The notes under the pieces were generated by a model. The model saw only the letters and a program-made list of their open reading frames with translations. It was not told the origin of the DNA and did no database searches. Below are positions 28,267 through 39,004 of a stretch of DNA of 64,000 nucleotides, piece after piece. The stretch comes from Betaproteobacteria bacterium TMED22. GTDB lineage: Bacteria > Pseudomonadota > Gammaproteobacteria > Burkholderiales > Eutrophovitaceae. The first letter of the stretch is position 1; every line of letters starts with the position of its first letter. The translations under genes were made by a program, and so were the position numbers. The stretch covers positions 32,203 through 96,202 of the forward strand of contig NHCB01000013.1 in the NCBI GenBank assembly GCA_002167745.1, in the 5' to 3' direction.

Positions 28267-29247
28267 ATGACCCATCCCAATAATGTTCTATTTCAAACGG
28301 GCTTAGCGTTGCCACTGATCCCAGCTTGCGAACATTTCGCTGGCAATGAAAAATTCATTCGCAAGGCAGTCGCTTTACAGCTGTCGATGGAAGTGCAATT
28401 CGATGTGACATGCGACTGCGAGGATGGCGCACCTACTGGACAAGAGCATGAACACGCTGTCATGGTTGGAAAGTTAATAGCGGAATTAGGTAGCCCAAAA
28501 AACCGACTTGGGGTTCGCATTCATGATCCGATACATCAAGCTTGTTACGATGATATCGATATATTGGTAACAGAAGCTGGAAAAAACATATCTTACTTAA
28601 CCATTCCGAAACCGCTGGGATACGATGATGCCGCTCGCACTGTGGAATATATACAGAATTTAGCAGCAAAGAGCGGAGTGCCTGCCCCCCCCCTTCATAT
28701 TCTGATCGAAACACAAAGCGCACTCAGTGAAGTTTTTCAAATTGCAAGTATTGAAGGGCTACAAGGACTTACATTTGGATTACTAGATTTTGTTAGCGAC
28801 CATCAAGGAGCCGTTCCCGCATCAGCAATGCGTTCACCAAACCAATTCGCTCACCAATTGATATCTCGCGCTAAAACTGAGGTAGCTGCTGCAGCACTTC
28901 GATATGGGCTTATTGCAACGCATAATCCATGTCTCGAGATACAAGATCGATCCGTAGCTTTTAATGATGCAAAAACGGCACGGAACAACTATGGTTATAT
29001 GCGCATGTATAGCATCCATCCCTCACAAATCGAATCGATTATCAGCGGCATGCGACCGAGCGAGGATGAAATTGAAACTGCCGGCGAAATACTCCTAGCA
29101 GCTCAAGCAGCAGATTGGGGACCAATCTCACATAAGAATGAAATGCACGATAGAGCAAGCTATCGATATTTTTGGCATTTACTTCAGCGCGCTCACGTAA
29201 ATGGGGCTCCCATCAGCACGGCGGCTAAAAACTCATTTTTTCAATAA
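28267..29247 (+). CDS. HpcH/HpaI (CitE-like) CoA-ester lyase family protein
   Basis: A TIM-barrel lyase/aldolase of the CitE superfamily, about 326 residues. QFDVTCDCEDGAPTGQEHEH, LGVRIHDPIH, ILIETQSALSEVFQIASIEGLQGLTFG and the SIHPSQIESI strand match the metal- and CoA-binding pattern (the Glu in IETQ and a downstream Asp). Possible reactions include cleavage of malyl-CoA, citramalyl-CoA or a methylated analogue. I start it at the ATG at 28267; a TTG at 28252 overlapping the mdh stop is the alternative, and neither has a clear ribosome site. Genes of this kind occupy the same place in Burkholderiales mdh clusters, but the substrate is not established from sequence. Confidence 0.85.
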   Translation: MTHPNNVLFQTGLALPLIPACEHFAGNEKFIRKAVALQLSMEVQFDVTCDCEDGAPTGQEHEHAVMVGKLIAELGSPKNRLGVRIHDPIHQACYDDIDILVTEAGKNISYLTIPKPLGYDDAARTVEYIQNLAAKSGVPAPPLHILIETQSALSEVFQIASIEGLQGLTFGLLDFVSDHQGAVPASAMRSPNQFAHQLISRAKTEVAAAALRYGLIATHNPCLEIQDRSVAFNDAKTARNNYGYMRMYSIHPSQIESIISGMRPSEDEIETAGEILLAAQAADWGPISHKNEMHDRASYRYFWHLLQRAHVNGAPISTAAKNSFFQ

Positions 29248-29266
29248 ATTTTTTTAAGGAATAATC

Positions 29267-30154
29267 ATGCCGATCTCATCTCAAGGAAAAAAATTTAGAG
29301 AGGCCGTTCAAACAGAACAGCCTCTACAAGTCATTGGCGCGATTAACGCGTATCACGCGAGACTCGCTGAACAGACCGGATATAAGGCAATTTACTTGTC
29401 GGGCGGCGGCGTTGCAGCGGGATCTCTAGGCATTCCCGACTTGGGAATTTCATCGCTAGATGATGTGCTCACAGATGTTAGACGAATTACTGACGCTTGT
29501 TCTTTGCCACTACTTGTGGACGTGGACACTGGATTTGGTGGAGCATTTAATATAGCTAGAACCATAAAATCCTTAATTAAATTTGGTGCTGGAGCAATGC
29601 ACATCGAAGACCAAGTTCAAAGTAAACGTTGTGGACATAGACCAAATAAAGAAATTGTTTCCAAAGATGAATTCACAGATCGAATTAAAGCAGCAGCAGA
29701 TGCGCGCACTGACTCAGATTTTGTCATTATGGCTCGCACCGACGCCCTCGCGGTTGAAGGATTGGACGCAGCAATTGATAGAGCCTGCGCATGTGTTGAG
29801 GCTGGGGCGGATATGATATTCCCTGAAGCAATGACAGAACTTGACATGTACCAAAAATTTTCTGATGCAGTGAAAGTTCCAGTACTCGCCAATATTACCG
29901 AGTTTGGTCACACCCCCCTCTTTACAGTAGACGAATTACGTTCCGTCAATGTAGGACTTATACTTTATCCGTTATCCGCATTCAGGGCCATGAACCAAGC
30001 CGCACTGAACGTTTATGAGGCCGTGCGCCAAGAAGGCACTCAAAAATCCGTACTCGACACAATGCAAACTAGAGCGGCACTTTATGACCACCTTGACTAC
30101 CATAAATATGAAGAAAAATTAGATGATCTTTTTGCGAAGGAAAAACAATCATGA
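29267..30154 (+). CDS. prpB: 2-methylisocitrate lyase
   Basis: A 295-residue isocitrate-lyase-superfamily enzyme that splits 2-methylisocitrate into pyruvate and succinate. The nucleophile loop [15 protein letters not shown] contains the conserved [14 protein letters not shown] supplies the Mg-binding Asp residues, and [23 protein letters not shown] is typical. An AAGGAATAATC site precedes the ATG, and its last four bases overlap prpC. The small size and the KRCGH loop separate it from true isocitrate lyase. Confidence 0.96.
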   Translation: MPISSQGKKFREAVQTEQPLQVIGAINAYHARLAEQTGYKAIYLSGGGVAAGSLGIPDLGISSLDDVLTDVRRITDACSLPLLVDVDTGFGGAFNIARTIKSLIKFGAGAMHIEDQVQSKRCGHRPNKEIVSKDEFTDRIKAAADARTDSDFVIMARTDALAVEGLDAAIDRACACVEAGADMIFPEAMTELDMYQKFSDAVKVPVLANITEFGHTPLFTVDELRSVNVGLILYPLSAFRAMNQAALNVYEAVRQEGTQKSVLDTMQTRAALYDHLDYHKYEEKLDDLFAKEKQS

Positions 30155-31305
30155 CCAATAAAGTAGAACACAAACCAAAACCAAAAAAATCAGTAGCGTT
30201 GTCGGGCGTTCCGGCCGGAAACACCGCATTGTGCACTGTGGGACGAACCGGTAACGACCTCCATTACAGGGGTTATGACATATTGGATTTTGCTGGAAGT
30301 GCGGAATTTGAAGAAATCGCGTACCTACTGGTCCACGAGAAGCTACCGACAGTTGCCGAACTCAAGAACTATAAATTAAAATTAAAAGCACTACGTGGAT
30401 TACCGAATAATGTGAAAGCAGTACTTGAGTGGATACCTGCTTCAGCGCATCCGATGGATGTTCTTAGAACTGCTTGCTCTGCGCTCGGAACAGTATTGCC
30501 GGAAAAAGAAGACCATAACATATCAGGAGCCCGCGATATCGCTGACCGACTCATGGCTTCTTTCGGCTCGATGCTTTTGTACTGGTATCACTGGAGTCAC
30601 AACGGCCGTCGAATTGAAACCGAGACCGATGATGATTCGATAGGCGGTCATTTCTTACACTTACTTCATGGCAAAGAGCCGTCCGAATCATGGGTAAGAG
30701 CAATGCACACATCTTTGATTCTCTACGCCGAACATGAATTTAATGCGTCAACATTCACAGGTCGCGTTATTGCGGGAACATCTTCAGACATGTATTCATC
30801 AATCACTGGCGCGATCGGCGCACTCAGGGGTCCAAAACACGGTGGCGCCAATGAAGTAGCCTATGAAATTCAGCAGCGTTACCACGGCCCAAAAGATGCC
30901 GAAGAGGACATAAAACAGAGAATAGCTAACAAAGAAATTGTGATTGGATTTGGACATCCGGTTTACACAATAAGCGACCCTCGGAACGAGGTAATCAAAG
31001 AAGTTTCACGTAAGCTATGTATAGAAACTGGAAACATGAACCTATTTAACATCGCGGCACGTATCGAAACCGTCATGTGGGATCAAAAGAAAATGTTTCC
31101 TAACCTAGACTGGTTCTCGGCTGTTAGCTATAACCAGATGGGCATTCCGACTTCTATGTTTACCCCCCTATTTGTGATGGCTCGGACATCTGGGTGGGCA
31201 GCGCACGTTATGGAGCAAAGAATTGATGGAAAAATCATTCGACCAAGCGCGAACTACACTGGGCAAGAAAACTTAAAATGGACTGCTATAGCAAAGCGAA
31301 AATAA
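30151..31305 (+). CDS. prpC: 2-methylcitrate synthase
   Basis: A 384-residue citrate-synthase homologue that condenses propionyl-CoA with oxaloacetate. It lacks the N-terminal domain of GltA and has the PrpC-type start ([27 protein letters not shown] split by normal variation). Active-site segments are [40 protein letters not shown] and the Asp in NLDWFSAV. Overlap with prpB by ATGA indicates coupled translation, and the genetic context makes methylcitrate synthase far more likely than a second citrate synthase. Confidence 0.95.
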   Translation: MTNKVEHKPKPKKSVALSGVPAGNTALCTVGRTGNDLHYRGYDILDFAGSAEFEEIAYLLVHEKLPTVAELKNYKLKLKALRGLPNNVKAVLEWIPASAHPMDVLRTACSALGTVLPEKEDHNISGARDIADRLMASFGSMLLYWYHWSHNGRRIETETDDDSIGGHFLHLLHGKEPSESWVRAMHTSLILYAEHEFNASTFTGRVIAGTSSDMYSSITGAIGALRGPKHGGANEVAYEIQQRYHGPKDAEEDIKQRIANKEIVIGFGHPVYTISDPRNEVIKEVSRKLCIETGNMNLFNIAARIETVMWDQKKMFPNLDWFSAVSYNQMGIPTSMFTPLFVMARTSGWAAHVMEQRIDGKIIRPSANYTGQENLKWTAIAKRK

Positions 31306-31377
31306 ATCCATGTCTTTAGTCTTTTATGTTCAAAAATATTTTTATTTCAACATAATTTAAACAGGAACAATTAATTC

Positions 31378-32829
31378 ATGTCTGCACACATTTCAAACGT
31401 TCGGCCAAAACCAGATAAAGTTATAGTCGACATCGCAAAATACGCATCTAAAAAAACCATAACAAGTAAACAAGCGTATGAAACCGCGAGATATTGTTTA
31501 ATGGATACTCTAGGCTGCGGCTTAGAAGCACTTGAATATCCAGCATGCAACAAATTATTAGGTCCGATCGTACCAGGCACTATCGTTCCGAACGGCGCAA
31601 GGGTCCCAGGTACTCAATTTCAGCTAGATCCAATTCAAGCCGCCTTCAACATAGGCACTATGATTCGTTGGCTGGATTTTAATGATACTTGGCTCGCTGC
31701 AGAATGGGGTCATCCCTCAGACAATTTAGGGGGTATACTTGCTACAGCGGATTGGCTATCAAGAAACGCAGTATCATCAGGCAAGAAGCCTCTAAAAATG
31801 CAAGACGTGCTGACAGCAATGATAAAAGCACACGAAATCCAAGGTTGTCTTGCAATTGAGAACAGCTTTAACAAGGTCGGCCTTGATCATGTAGTTCTAG
31901 TAAAAGTAGCATCCACAGCGGTGGTGGCAAGCATGATGGGTTTAAGTCAAGATGAGATAATCAATGCGGTTTCGCTTGCTTGGGTCGATGGCCAATCTCT
32001 TAGGACCTATCGTCACGCACCCAACACGGGTTCTCGTAAAAGTTGGGCGGCGGGAGATGCGACCAGTAGAGCGGTCAGGCTGGCGCTAATCGCAAAAACG
32101 GGTGAGATGGGCTATCCCTCAGTGCTTACCGCGAAAACTTGGGGGTTCTACGATGTGCTATTTGGAGGTAAAGAGTTCAAATTCCAACGCTCATATGGAA
32201 GTTATGTCATGGAAAACGTGCTGTTTAAAATCTCGTTTCCTGCAGAATTCCACTCTCAAACCGCAGTTGAAAGTGCGATGAAAATTCATGACTTACTTAA
32301 TAAAGAAGGGCGAAACGCAGACGATATTAAAAAAATCACAATCCGAACGCATGAAGCCTGCATTCGCATCATCGACAAGAAGGGTCCGCTAAACAACCCT
32401 GCAGATAGAGATCACTGCATTCAGTACATGGTGGCCGTCCCTATTCTGCACGGCAGGCTTACAGCATCTGACTATGAGGACAGCATCGCTTCTGACCCAC
32501 GCATAGACAAACTTCGTGACAAAATTGTATGCGTCGAGGATAAGAAATTTACAAAGGACTATCACGACCCTAAAAAACGCTCTATCGCAAATGCATTAAC
32601 CGTCGAATTTAAAGATGGAAAAAAACTAAAGGAAATTGTTTGTGAGTACCCTATTGGGCACAAGCTTCGAAGAGAAGAAGGCATGCCAGTCTTGGTCGAA
32701 AAATTCAAAACAAACCTAGCCAGGAAATTTCCTGTAAAACAACAAAAAGCTATACTTGACCTTTGTTCGAACAGCAAAAAATTAGCGGATACACCTGTGC
32801 ATGAGTTTGTGGACATGTTCGTTATATAA
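31378..32829 (+). CDS. prpD: 2-methylcitrate dehydratase
   Basis: A 483-residue MmgE/PrpD-family protein that dehydrates 2-methylcitrate to 2-methyl-cis-aconitate without an iron-sulfur cluster. Family segments include [43 protein letters not shown] and [15 protein letters not shown]. The presence of prpD, with no acnD or prpF in sight, points to the PrpD form of the methylcitrate cycle. It starts 72 bp after prpC and is followed by a strong terminator-like hairpin. Confidence 0.96.
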   Translation: MSAHISNVRPKPDKVIVDIAKYASKKTITSKQAYETARYCLMDTLGCGLEALEYPACNKLLGPIVPGTIVPNGARVPGTQFQLDPIQAAFNIGTMIRWLDFNDTWLAAEWGHPSDNLGGILATADWLSRNAVSSGKKPLKMQDVLTAMIKAHEIQGCLAIENSFNKVGLDHVVLVKVASTAVVASMMGLSQDEIINAVSLAWVDGQSLRTYRHAPNTGSRKSWAAGDATSRAVRLALIAKTGEMGYPSVLTAKTWGFYDVLFGGKEFKFQRSYGSYVMENVLFKISFPAEFHSQTAVESAMKIHDLLNKEGRNADDIKKITIRTHEACIRIIDKKGPLNNPADRDHCIQYMVAVPILHGRLTASDYEDSIASDPRIDKLRDKIVCVEDKKFTKDYHDPKKRSIANALTVEFKDGKKLKEIVCEYPIGHKLRREEGMPVLVEKFKTNLARKFPVKQQKAILDLCSNSKKLADTPVHEFVDMFVI

Positions 32830-32845
32830 GCTGCTTTTCGAGTAA

Positions 32846-32892
32846 AGTCTATTTGGCACTAAAGTCAGCGCCAAATAGACTATTAATTTTTT
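32846..32892 (+). terminator. Intrinsic terminator between prpD and acnA
   Basis: AGTCTATTTGGC (32846-32857) and GCCAAATAGACT (32870-32881) form a perfect 12-bp stem with a 12-base loop, followed by ATTAATTTTTT. It is positioned 16 bp after the prpD stop and ends about 24 bp before acnA, so acnA is either reached by partial read-through or served by a promoter overlapping the hairpin. Confidence 0.85.
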
Positions 32893-32915
32893 CCAGACTT
32901 TGAGGCTCTAAACCA

Positions 32916-35618
32916 ATGGCACACAACCTGTTCAATTCGCGAAAAGAATTTACATTAAAACAAGGTAAAAAAGGTACGTTTTATTCATTACCCGCTTTAG
33001 AAAAAGCAGGTCTTGGTAACATATCTAAATTGCCTATTTCGATACGGATAGTCTTAGAGTCGGTGTTACGGAATTGTGATGGTGAAAAAATAACGGAAAA
33101 GCACATAAAGCAACTTGCTCAATGGAAACCTAACGGTAAAAGAACGAACGAAATACCATTTGTTGTCTCTCGAATTGTACTTCAGGACTTCACCGGTGTT
33201 CCCTTACTCGCCGATCTTGCCGCGATGAGAAAGGTTGCGAAATCGATGAAGAAAAACCCCAAATCGATAGAACCGTTGGTTCCAGTCGATCTCGTGGTCG
33301 ACCACTCAGTTCAAGTCGATAATTACGGGAACAAAGCAGCACTCGGATCTAATATGAAACTTGAATTCGAACGTAACGTAGAGCGATACCAATTCATGAA
33401 ATGGGGAATGCAAGCATTCGATACATTCAAAGTTGTTCCTCCCGGAATTGGCATTGTTCACCAGGTCAATCTTGAATACCTTGCGAGAGGTGTTCACAAG
33501 AAAAATAAAGTTTACTATCCTGACTCGCTAGTCGGCACGGACTCGCATACAACTATGATCAACGGCATTGGTGTCGTTGGCTGGGGAGTTGGTGGTATAG
33601 AAGCTGAGGCTGGCATGTTAGGCCAACCGGTTTATTTTTTAACTCCGGATGTTGTCGGGGTAAATCTCAAGGGCAAGTTACGCTGGGGCGTTACAGCCAC
33701 AGATCTCGTTCTAACAATAACGGAAATGCTTCGCGAGGCAAAGGTTGTCGGAAAGTTTGTCGAATTTTTTGGTGACGGAGCGGCTGGATTGCCAGTTACC
33801 GACCGAGCGACTATTGCCAATATGGCGCCTGAATACGGTGCTACCATGGGATTCTTTCCCATAGACAAGAAAACTATTGATTTCATGCGCTACACCGGAC
33901 GCACGGAAGATGAAGTAACAGCTTTCGAAAAGTATTACAGAGCGCAAAACATGTTTGGAATGCCCAAAGAGGGAGAGATTAAATACACTAAGGTAATCGA
34001 AATGGATCTGTCGAAAGTAGAGCCATCATTAGCTGGGCCAAAACGTCCGCAAGATCGTATTCGATTAGGGAATATATCGACGAAATTCAGAGAGCTATTC
34101 TCCGCGCCCGTTTCTAGCGGAGGATTTGAAAAGAAAAATAATGATCTTTATACTCGTTATCGTACGGAAAACAACATTGATATTGGATCAGGTGATGTGT
34201 TGATTGCAGCGATAACATCATGCACGAACACATCTAATCCAGGGGTATTGGTCGCAGCAGGAATTCTTGCTAAAAAAGCGGTTGAAAAAGGGCTTACGGT
34301 TAAGAAGCATATCAAAACATCCCTTGCTCCGGGATCGAGAGTCGTAACCGAATACCTCACCAAGGCAGGACTGTTACCTCATTTAGAGAAACTTGGATTT
34401 TATCTTGCTGGCTATGGCTGTACGACATGTATTGGAAATGCGGGGCCACTTGCAGAACCAATTGATAAAGCGATTTTGGATAACGACTTAGTCTGCTCGG
34501 CAGTGCTCTCCGGCAATCGTAACTTCGAGGCTCGAATTCATCCAAATATCCGAGCAAATTTCCTCGCAAGCCCGCCTCTCGTGGTCGCGTATGCAATAGC
34601 CGGTACGATGAAAAAAGATCTTATGACTGAGCCTTTAGGCATCAGTAAATCGGGAAAACCAATATACCTAGGGGATATTTGGCCGAACAAAAGAGAAATC
34701 GCCGAAGCACTTGAACACGCGACAGACGCTAAAACCTTCAAAAAACTTTATAAAGATTTAGCGAATGCGACACCCCTATGGAAAAAAGTACCTTCCGCAG
34801 ATGGTGAGGTATATAACTGGCCTAAGTCCACATACATTGCGAACCCACCCTTCTTTAACGATTTTGACATGAATCCCGTGGCCGTCTCCGATGTCATAGG
34901 AGCCAGGGCGCTCGGGATATTTGGCGACTCAGTTACAACAGATCACATTTCGCCAGCGGGAGCAATAAAAGAGAGCTCGCCTGCCGGTGAATATTTACTG
35001 AAAAACAGAGTTAAAAAAACTAATTTCAACAGTTACGGGGCTCGTCGCGGGAATCACGAAGTGATGATGCGAGGTACTTTCGCTAATGTGCGAATAAAGA
35101 ATTTGATGCTTCCGCTCGACAAAAATGGAGCTCGCATCGAAGGCGGCTATACTCTGTTTCAACCTTCTGGAAAACAGATGTCCATCTACGATGCGGCCAT
35201 GAGGTACCAAAAATCGCAAACACCAACAATAGTCTTTGGAGGTGAAGAATATGGCACTGGATCCTCAAGAGACTGGGCGGCAAAAGGAACTCAACTGTTG
35301 GGTGTGCGCGCAGTTATTGCGAAAAGTTTTGAACGCATACACCGATCAAACCTAGTTGGTATGGGAGTGCTGCCACTGCAGTTCAAAGGGAATGATTCAG
35401 CAGAGAAGCTCGGTATCACCGGAGAAGAAACGTTTGAAATTTTAGGAATGGATAAACTAAAACCTCAGCAAGACATGACATTAGTCATCACCGCAAAAAA
35501 TGGAAAACAAAGTAAAGTTTCTTTACTCTCCAGAATCGATACATCTATTGAAGTAGATTACTTTAAGCATGGAGGAATACTGCCCTACGTGTTGAGAGAA
35601 TTACTCGAAGCGGCATAG
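32916..35618 (+). CDS. acnA: Aconitate hydratase A
   Basis: A 900-residue monomeric [4Fe-4S] aconitase of the AcnA/IRP type. Cluster ligands are in [14 protein letters not shown] and [33 protein letters not shown] and the C-terminal swivel domain with [17 protein letters not shown] are typical. It interconverts citrate and isocitrate, and here probably also hydrates 2-methyl-cis-aconitate to 2-methylisocitrate for PrpB, since no other aconitase is visible nearby. Start motifs and length argue against AcnD. GAGG lies at good spacing before the ATG. Confidence 0.96.
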   Translation: MAHNLFNSRKEFTLKQGKKGTFYSLPALEKAGLGNISKLPISIRIVLESVLRNCDGEKITEKHIKQLAQWKPNGKRTNEIPFVVSRIVLQDFTGVPLLADLAAMRKVAKSMKKNPKSIEPLVPVDLVVDHSVQVDNYGNKAALGSNMKLEFERNVERYQFMKWGMQAFDTFKVVPPGIGIVHQVNLEYLARGVHKKNKVYYPDSLVGTDSHTTMINGIGVVGWGVGGIEAEAGMLGQPVYFLTPDVVGVNLKGKLRWGVTATDLVLTITEMLREAKVVGKFVEFFGDGAAGLPVTDRATIANMAPEYGATMGFFPIDKKTIDFMRYTGRTEDEVTAFEKYYRAQNMFGMPKEGEIKYTKVIEMDLSKVEPSLAGPKRPQDRIRLGNISTKFRELFSAPVSSGGFEKKNNDLYTRYRTENNIDIGSGDVLIAAITSCTNTSNPGVLVAAGILAKKAVEKGLTVKKHIKTSLAPGSRVVTEYLTKAGLLPHLEKLGFYLAGYGCTTCIGNAGPLAEPIDKAILDNDLVCSAVLSGNRNFEARIHPNIRANFLASPPLVVAYAIAGTMKKDLMTEPLGISKSGKPIYLGDIWPNKREIAEALEHATDAKTFKKLYKDLANATPLWKKVPSADGEVYNWPKSTYIANPPFFNDFDMNPVAVSDVIGARALGIFGDSVTTDHISPAGAIKESSPAGEYLLKNRVKKTNFNSYGARRGNHEVMMRGTFANVRIKNLMLPLDKNGARIEGGYTLFQPSGKQMSIYDAAMRYQKSQTPTIVFGGEEYGTGSSRDWAAKGTQLLGVRAVIAKSFERIHRSNLVGMGVLPLQFKGNDSAEKLGITGEETFEILGMDKLKPQQDMTLVITAKNGKQSKVSLLSRIDTSIEVDYFKHGGILPYVLRELLEAA

Positions 35619-35625
35619 TGCATCT

Positions 35626-36429
35626 ATGGCTCGACTGAGTCTCAAATCGCGCAGCAGTGAGGGCAAGAAAGCAACCTCACGGTCTCAAAATATGCCGGAA
35701 CCCACCGCAATGATTCGCGTCTCCAAATTAATGTCAGAAAGGGGCATGTGTTCACGACGAGAAGCTGACGATTACATTGCAAAAGGATGGGTATTAGTTA
35801 ATGGCAGCAGAGTTGAAGAGCTTGGTACTAGAGCACCCAGTAACGCAAAAATAGCACTTACTCAGCGGGGAATCGGGTTTAATAAGGTAACAATATTGAT
35901 CAACAAGCCTATTGGTTATGTCTCAGGACAAGCAGAGAATGACTACAAACCTGCGATTAAATTGGTAAAACCTGATAACCAATTCTCCGATGACAAATCA
36001 AAAAAAACATTCATCAGACAACACCTTAAGGGGCTCGCTCCCGCTGGACGACTAGATATCGACTCAACTGGACTGCTCGTTCTAACGCAAGATGGTCGAA
36101 TTGCGAAAAAACTCATTGGTCAAGACTCCGAGGTTGAAAAAGAATATCTCGTGCGTGTTAGTGGAAACATGATAGAAAATGGCATGGACTTACTTCATCA
36201 TGGGTTAGAACTCGATGGGAAAGAACTGAAACCTGCCAAGGTATCTTGGATCAATGAAGACCAGCTCCGATTTGTTCTGAGAGAAGGAAAAAAAAGACAA
36301 ATACGTAGAATGTGCGAGTTAGTTGGTTTAAGAGTAGCTGGCTTAAAACGGGTGCGCATTGGACAGGTAAAGCTATCTAAGTTACCCGTCGGACAGTGGC
36401 GCTACCTTGGTGATAAAGAGCTTTTCTAG
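35626..36429 (+). CDS. RsuA/RluF-family pseudouridine synthase
   Basis: A 267-residue pseudouridine synthase with an N-terminal S4 RNA-binding domain (about residues 30-82, [20 protein letters not shown]). The catalytic domain holds D144 in [15 protein letters not shown], and [16 protein letters not shown] is the conserved late motif. The sequence most resembles RluF, which modifies 23S rRNA in the peptidyl-transferase region, but RluB/RluE-type specificity cannot be excluded. It begins seven bases after acnA and is followed within five bases by a PIN-domain gene. Confidence 0.88.
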   Translation: MARLSLKSRSSEGKKATSRSQNMPEPTAMIRVSKLMSERGMCSRREADDYIAKGWVLVNGSRVEELGTRAPSNAKIALTQRGIGFNKVTILINKPIGYVSGQAENDYKPAIKLVKPDNQFSDDKSKKTFIRQHLKGLAPAGRLDIDSTGLLVLTQDGRIAKKLIGQDSEVEKEYLVRVSGNMIENGMDLLHHGLELDGKELKPAKVSWINEDQLRFVLREGKKRQIRRMCELVGLRVAGLKRVRIGQVKLSKLPVGQWRYLGDKELF

Positions 36430-36434
36430 GCTCG

Positions 36435-36875
36435 ATGAAAATTGTATTAGACACCAATATTTGGCTTGACTGGCTTTATTTCAACGACGTTAAGGCCAAA
36501 CCACTTAAGACATTGTATGAGAAAAATATTGTCGAGATACTAATCGATGAAGCGTGTATGCGCGAGTTATTAACTGTTCTTGCATATAGTCGGTTCCTAG
36601 GACTGAAGGCGGACCAAACTATCATTGAAAAAGAAGTGCGGACACTCTGCACTCTAGTAGAAACAAAGACTACCGAAGCTCCTTCATTCTGGTGTCGCGA
36701 CCCTGATGATGTAAAGTTTCTTGATTTATCTGATCAGCATAATGTGAGTCACCTCATTACTAAAGATTTGCATTTGTTAAAACGTAAAAATAGGCGCTCA
36801 CTTAAAAACGGACATATGAGATTCTCTATAATGCCGCTAGACAAATTTTTAAATACATTCACTCATATTATCTAA
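36435..36875 (+). CDS. Solitary PIN-domain protein (putative ribonuclease, COG1569-like)
   Basis: A 146-residue PIN domain. Likely metal-binding acids are D6 (VLDTN), E44 in CMRELL, D89/D92 in RDPDDVKFL and D111 in LITKDLHLL, matching the PIN nuclease quartet. Such proteins are often labelled toxins, but no antitoxin gene is beside it: the preceding gene, ending five bases earlier, is a pseudouridine synthase. The coupling suggests co-expression with an rRNA-modifying enzyme. The function is unproven. Confidence 0.8.
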   Translation: MKIVLDTNIWLDWLYFNDVKAKPLKTLYEKNIVEILIDEACMRELLTVLAYSRFLGLKADQTIIEKEVRTLCTLVETKTTEAPSFWCRDPDDVKFLDLSDQHNVSHLITKDLHLLKRKNRRSLKNGHMRFSIMPLDKFLNTFTHII

Positions 36876-36960
36876 TGTAAAAATTTGATTAAAAAATACT
36901 TAACGGTCTGTGTATACTGGATTTCTTCATACGAAACGAAACGAACTCCTCTAATTAGCT

Positions 36961-37668
36961 ATGACAATTAAGGCTCTCACATTTGATACCGGCGGAACTA
37001 TTCTCGACTGGCACTCTGGCTTCAAGGCCGCTTTCCAAAAAATTGGAAACAAGTACGACCTGGATTATGACTGGGGTGCTTTGAGTAATGAATATCGGCG
37101 GCGAACGCTGAAACAGATGCTAAACCATGGCGAACATACTCCAGCAACTAAAAATTTCGATGACGTTCATGCTCACGTCCTTGAGGACTTAGTAGCCGAA
37201 ATGCATTTTGATAAATTTACTGCAAACGATAAAAAATCAATTGCCTGGGACGCGCTCCATGCTCTGGATTGTTGGCCTGACTTTCCAGATGCATTAACAA
37301 AATTAAAGCAGAAATTTCTGTGCGTATCGTTCACGCTCCTCTCCTACCGCGCAATAATTGATACGGCACGAAAAAACCATCTAAGTTGGGATGCAGTTAT
37401 TTCCTGCGAAGGGATAGGAAAATATAAAGTTCTTCCCGATGTCTATTTAACTTGTGCGCGCTATTTACAGTTGACCCCTGAGGAGTGTTGTATGGTTGCT
37501 TCTCATAACTTCGATTTAGACGCTGCAAAAAATTGTGGATTTAAAACAGCATTTATTAGGCGTCCTAACGAGTGGGGTCATGTGGAACCTCCACAAAAGA
37601 TTCCGTCTCCCCACCATGATTTCGTCGCGAACGACTTTAATGATCTAGTAAATCAACTCACTCCTTAG
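36961..37668 (+). CDS. HAD hydrolase, haloacid-dehalogenase type II-like
   Basis: A 235-residue HAD-superfamily protein. The nucleophile is D9 in LTFDTGGTILDW, motif II lies near S123, motif III is near K156, and motif IV reads ASHNFDLDAAKNCG with D185. The layout matches the L-2-haloacid dehalogenase-like subgroup with a helical cap (about 20-100). The equivalents of the dehalogenase Ser175 and Asn177 are Ala and His, as in many uncharacterised homologues, so true dehalogenase activity is not assured. It stands alone, 85 bp after the PIN gene and convergent with the nitroreductase. Confidence 0.82.
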   Translation: MTIKALTFDTGGTILDWHSGFKAAFQKIGNKYDLDYDWGALSNEYRRRTLKQMLNHGEHTPATKNFDDVHAHVLEDLVAEMHFDKFTANDKKSIAWDALHALDCWPDFPDALTKLKQKFLCVSFTLLSYRAIIDTARKNHLSWDAVISCEGIGKYKVLPDVYLTCARYLQLTPEECCMVASHNFDLDAAKNCGFKTAFIRRPNEWGHVEPPQKIPSPHHDFVANDFNDLVNQLTP

Positions 37669-37688
37669 GTAACTTATAGGAAATTAGG

Positions 37689-38351
37689 TTAGCTATAAAA
37701 ATTAGCAATATTTTCTATCGCTTCTCGCTCCGTCCGATATGAGTTGACCGGATGCGAGTCTTCCCCATACCCAAAACTGATACCGCACAAAAGATTACGG
37801 CTCGATTCAATCGAAAGATGTTGACGAACTATATCGGGATAACTTGCAACAGCTGCCTGAGCAATTGTGTTAATGCCTGACTCTTGAGCCAGCAACATAA
37901 ACGAGGATATGTAAAGCCCGCAATCCAGCGCCCCATAAAGCCCTAGATCGATAGGAGTAGATATAAAAGCCACATGAGGCGCCCCGAAAAATCGAAAATT
38001 TTCCAGTAACTGCTCTTGAGTTTTCTCAACGTCCCCTCTCTGGATCCCAACAGCCTCATATAGCTGTAAACCACAAACCTTTCTCCGATCTTTGAATACC
38101 CCCACGTATTGTTCAGGGAAATCAATATCTGGATTTGGGATATCTCCACGTCGAGCACACTCAACCAACGAATGACTAAGGGCATCCAGAGCAACCCCAG
38201 ATACAATATCTAGCGCCCAAGGTTGCGTATTACACCACGACGCAGTCTTTTGAGCGCCCCGTAAAAGATCTTGAATTAGTCCATCTTCTAAGACTTCAGA
38301 TTTAAACTTACGACAACTAAACCTGTTGTCTAAGGATCTTTCAACATTCAT
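37689..38351 (-). CDS. Nitroreductase-family FMN oxidoreductase
   Basis: A 220-residue nitroreductase-like flavoprotein. The FMN-phosphate Arg/Ser cluster near the N-terminus (RFSCRKFK), the GAQKTASWCNTQPWALDIV segment, GLYISSFMLLAQESGINTIAQAAVASYPDIVRQHL (shown in parts) and the late ISFGYGEDSHPVNSYRTER are family features. Members reduce nitroaromatics, quinones or enones with NAD(P)H; the physiological substrate is unknown. It is 57 bp downstream of the AhpD-like gene on the same strand, so the two may form a small redox operon. Confidence 0.85.
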   Translation of the reverse strand: MNVERSLDNRFSCRKFKSEVLEDGLIQDLLRGAQKTASWCNTQPWALDIVSGVALDALSHSLVECARRGDIPNPDIDFPEQYVGVFKDRRKVCGLQLYEAVGIQRGDVEKTQEQLLENFRFFGAPHVAFISTPIDLGLYGALDCGLYISSFMLLAQESGINTIAQAAVASYPDIVRQHLSIESSRNLLCGISFGYGEDSHPVNSYRTEREAIENIANFYS

Positions 38352-38408
38352 TTGATGCTCCTAAAAATGTAATATTCCTATTGGATGCTACCTACCGTAT
38401 ATTTTTAT

Positions 38409-38843
38409 CTATTTGCCTTTCCAATCAGAGGACATCTCCGACTGGAACATTTCGTCGACAGGAATTTGGTACCCTTCGGTTAATCTATTACCAGCATTGG
38501 CCAAAGCAACAATTGCGTTCAGCTCTCCAAGCATTTCATCATCAAGCCCCTTTTTTCTCGCACTCGCAGTGTGGCTATTAATACAGTAAGTACAACTATT
38601 TGTGATACTTACCGCGAGATAAATCAACTCCTTCGTTAAAGGATCTAATCTAGATGGCTTAATCATCACTTCCTTCATTTGCGTCCAAAACTGTTTCAAA
38701 AGCGGAGGGTGAGATGCTAAAGCCCGCCAGATATGATTAACGTATTCGGATTGACGTGTCTCCATGATGTCATCAAATATTTCCTTCACTTCTGGCGTTG
38801 CATCTTCATAATTCACTAAATTAACTAATGAGTTTTGGGGCAT
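38409..38843 (-). CDS. AhpD-like carboxymuconolactone decarboxylase family protein
   Basis: A 144-residue all-alpha protein of the CMD/AhpD superfamily. The redox motif is visible: E72, then C84-T-Y-C87 and H91 in SCTYCINSHTASARKKG, the Cys-x2-Cys-x3-His arrangement of AhpD-type alkylhydroperoxidases. It may act in peroxide defence with a thiol donor, but no AhpC is adjacent. Carboxymuconolactone decarboxylase itself lacks this CxxC, so that activity is unlikely. Confidence 0.82.
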   Translation of the reverse strand: MPQNSLVNLVNYEDATPEVKEIFDDIMETRQSEYVNHIWRALASHPPLLKQFWTQMKEVMIKPSRLDPLTKELIYLAVSITNSCTYCINSHTASARKKGLDDEMLGELNAIVALANAGNRLTEGYQIPVDEMFQSEMSSDWKGK

Positions 38844-39004
38844 ATTGAAGGACTCCTTTACAGTTTTGAAACAGGATATTAATTAATAAAATCATACGCT
38901 ATCCATACTATTTCGATTAGCCAACCAATACTCAAGATGACCAACTTTGTTGTTTAGCTTAGAATGAGCACCTGAATATTATTTTTAATCATCGGAATGC
39001 AATC

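Noticed and set aside
36435..36875. Toxin-antitoxin module
   Set aside because: Only the PIN protein is present; neither neighbour resembles an antitoxin.
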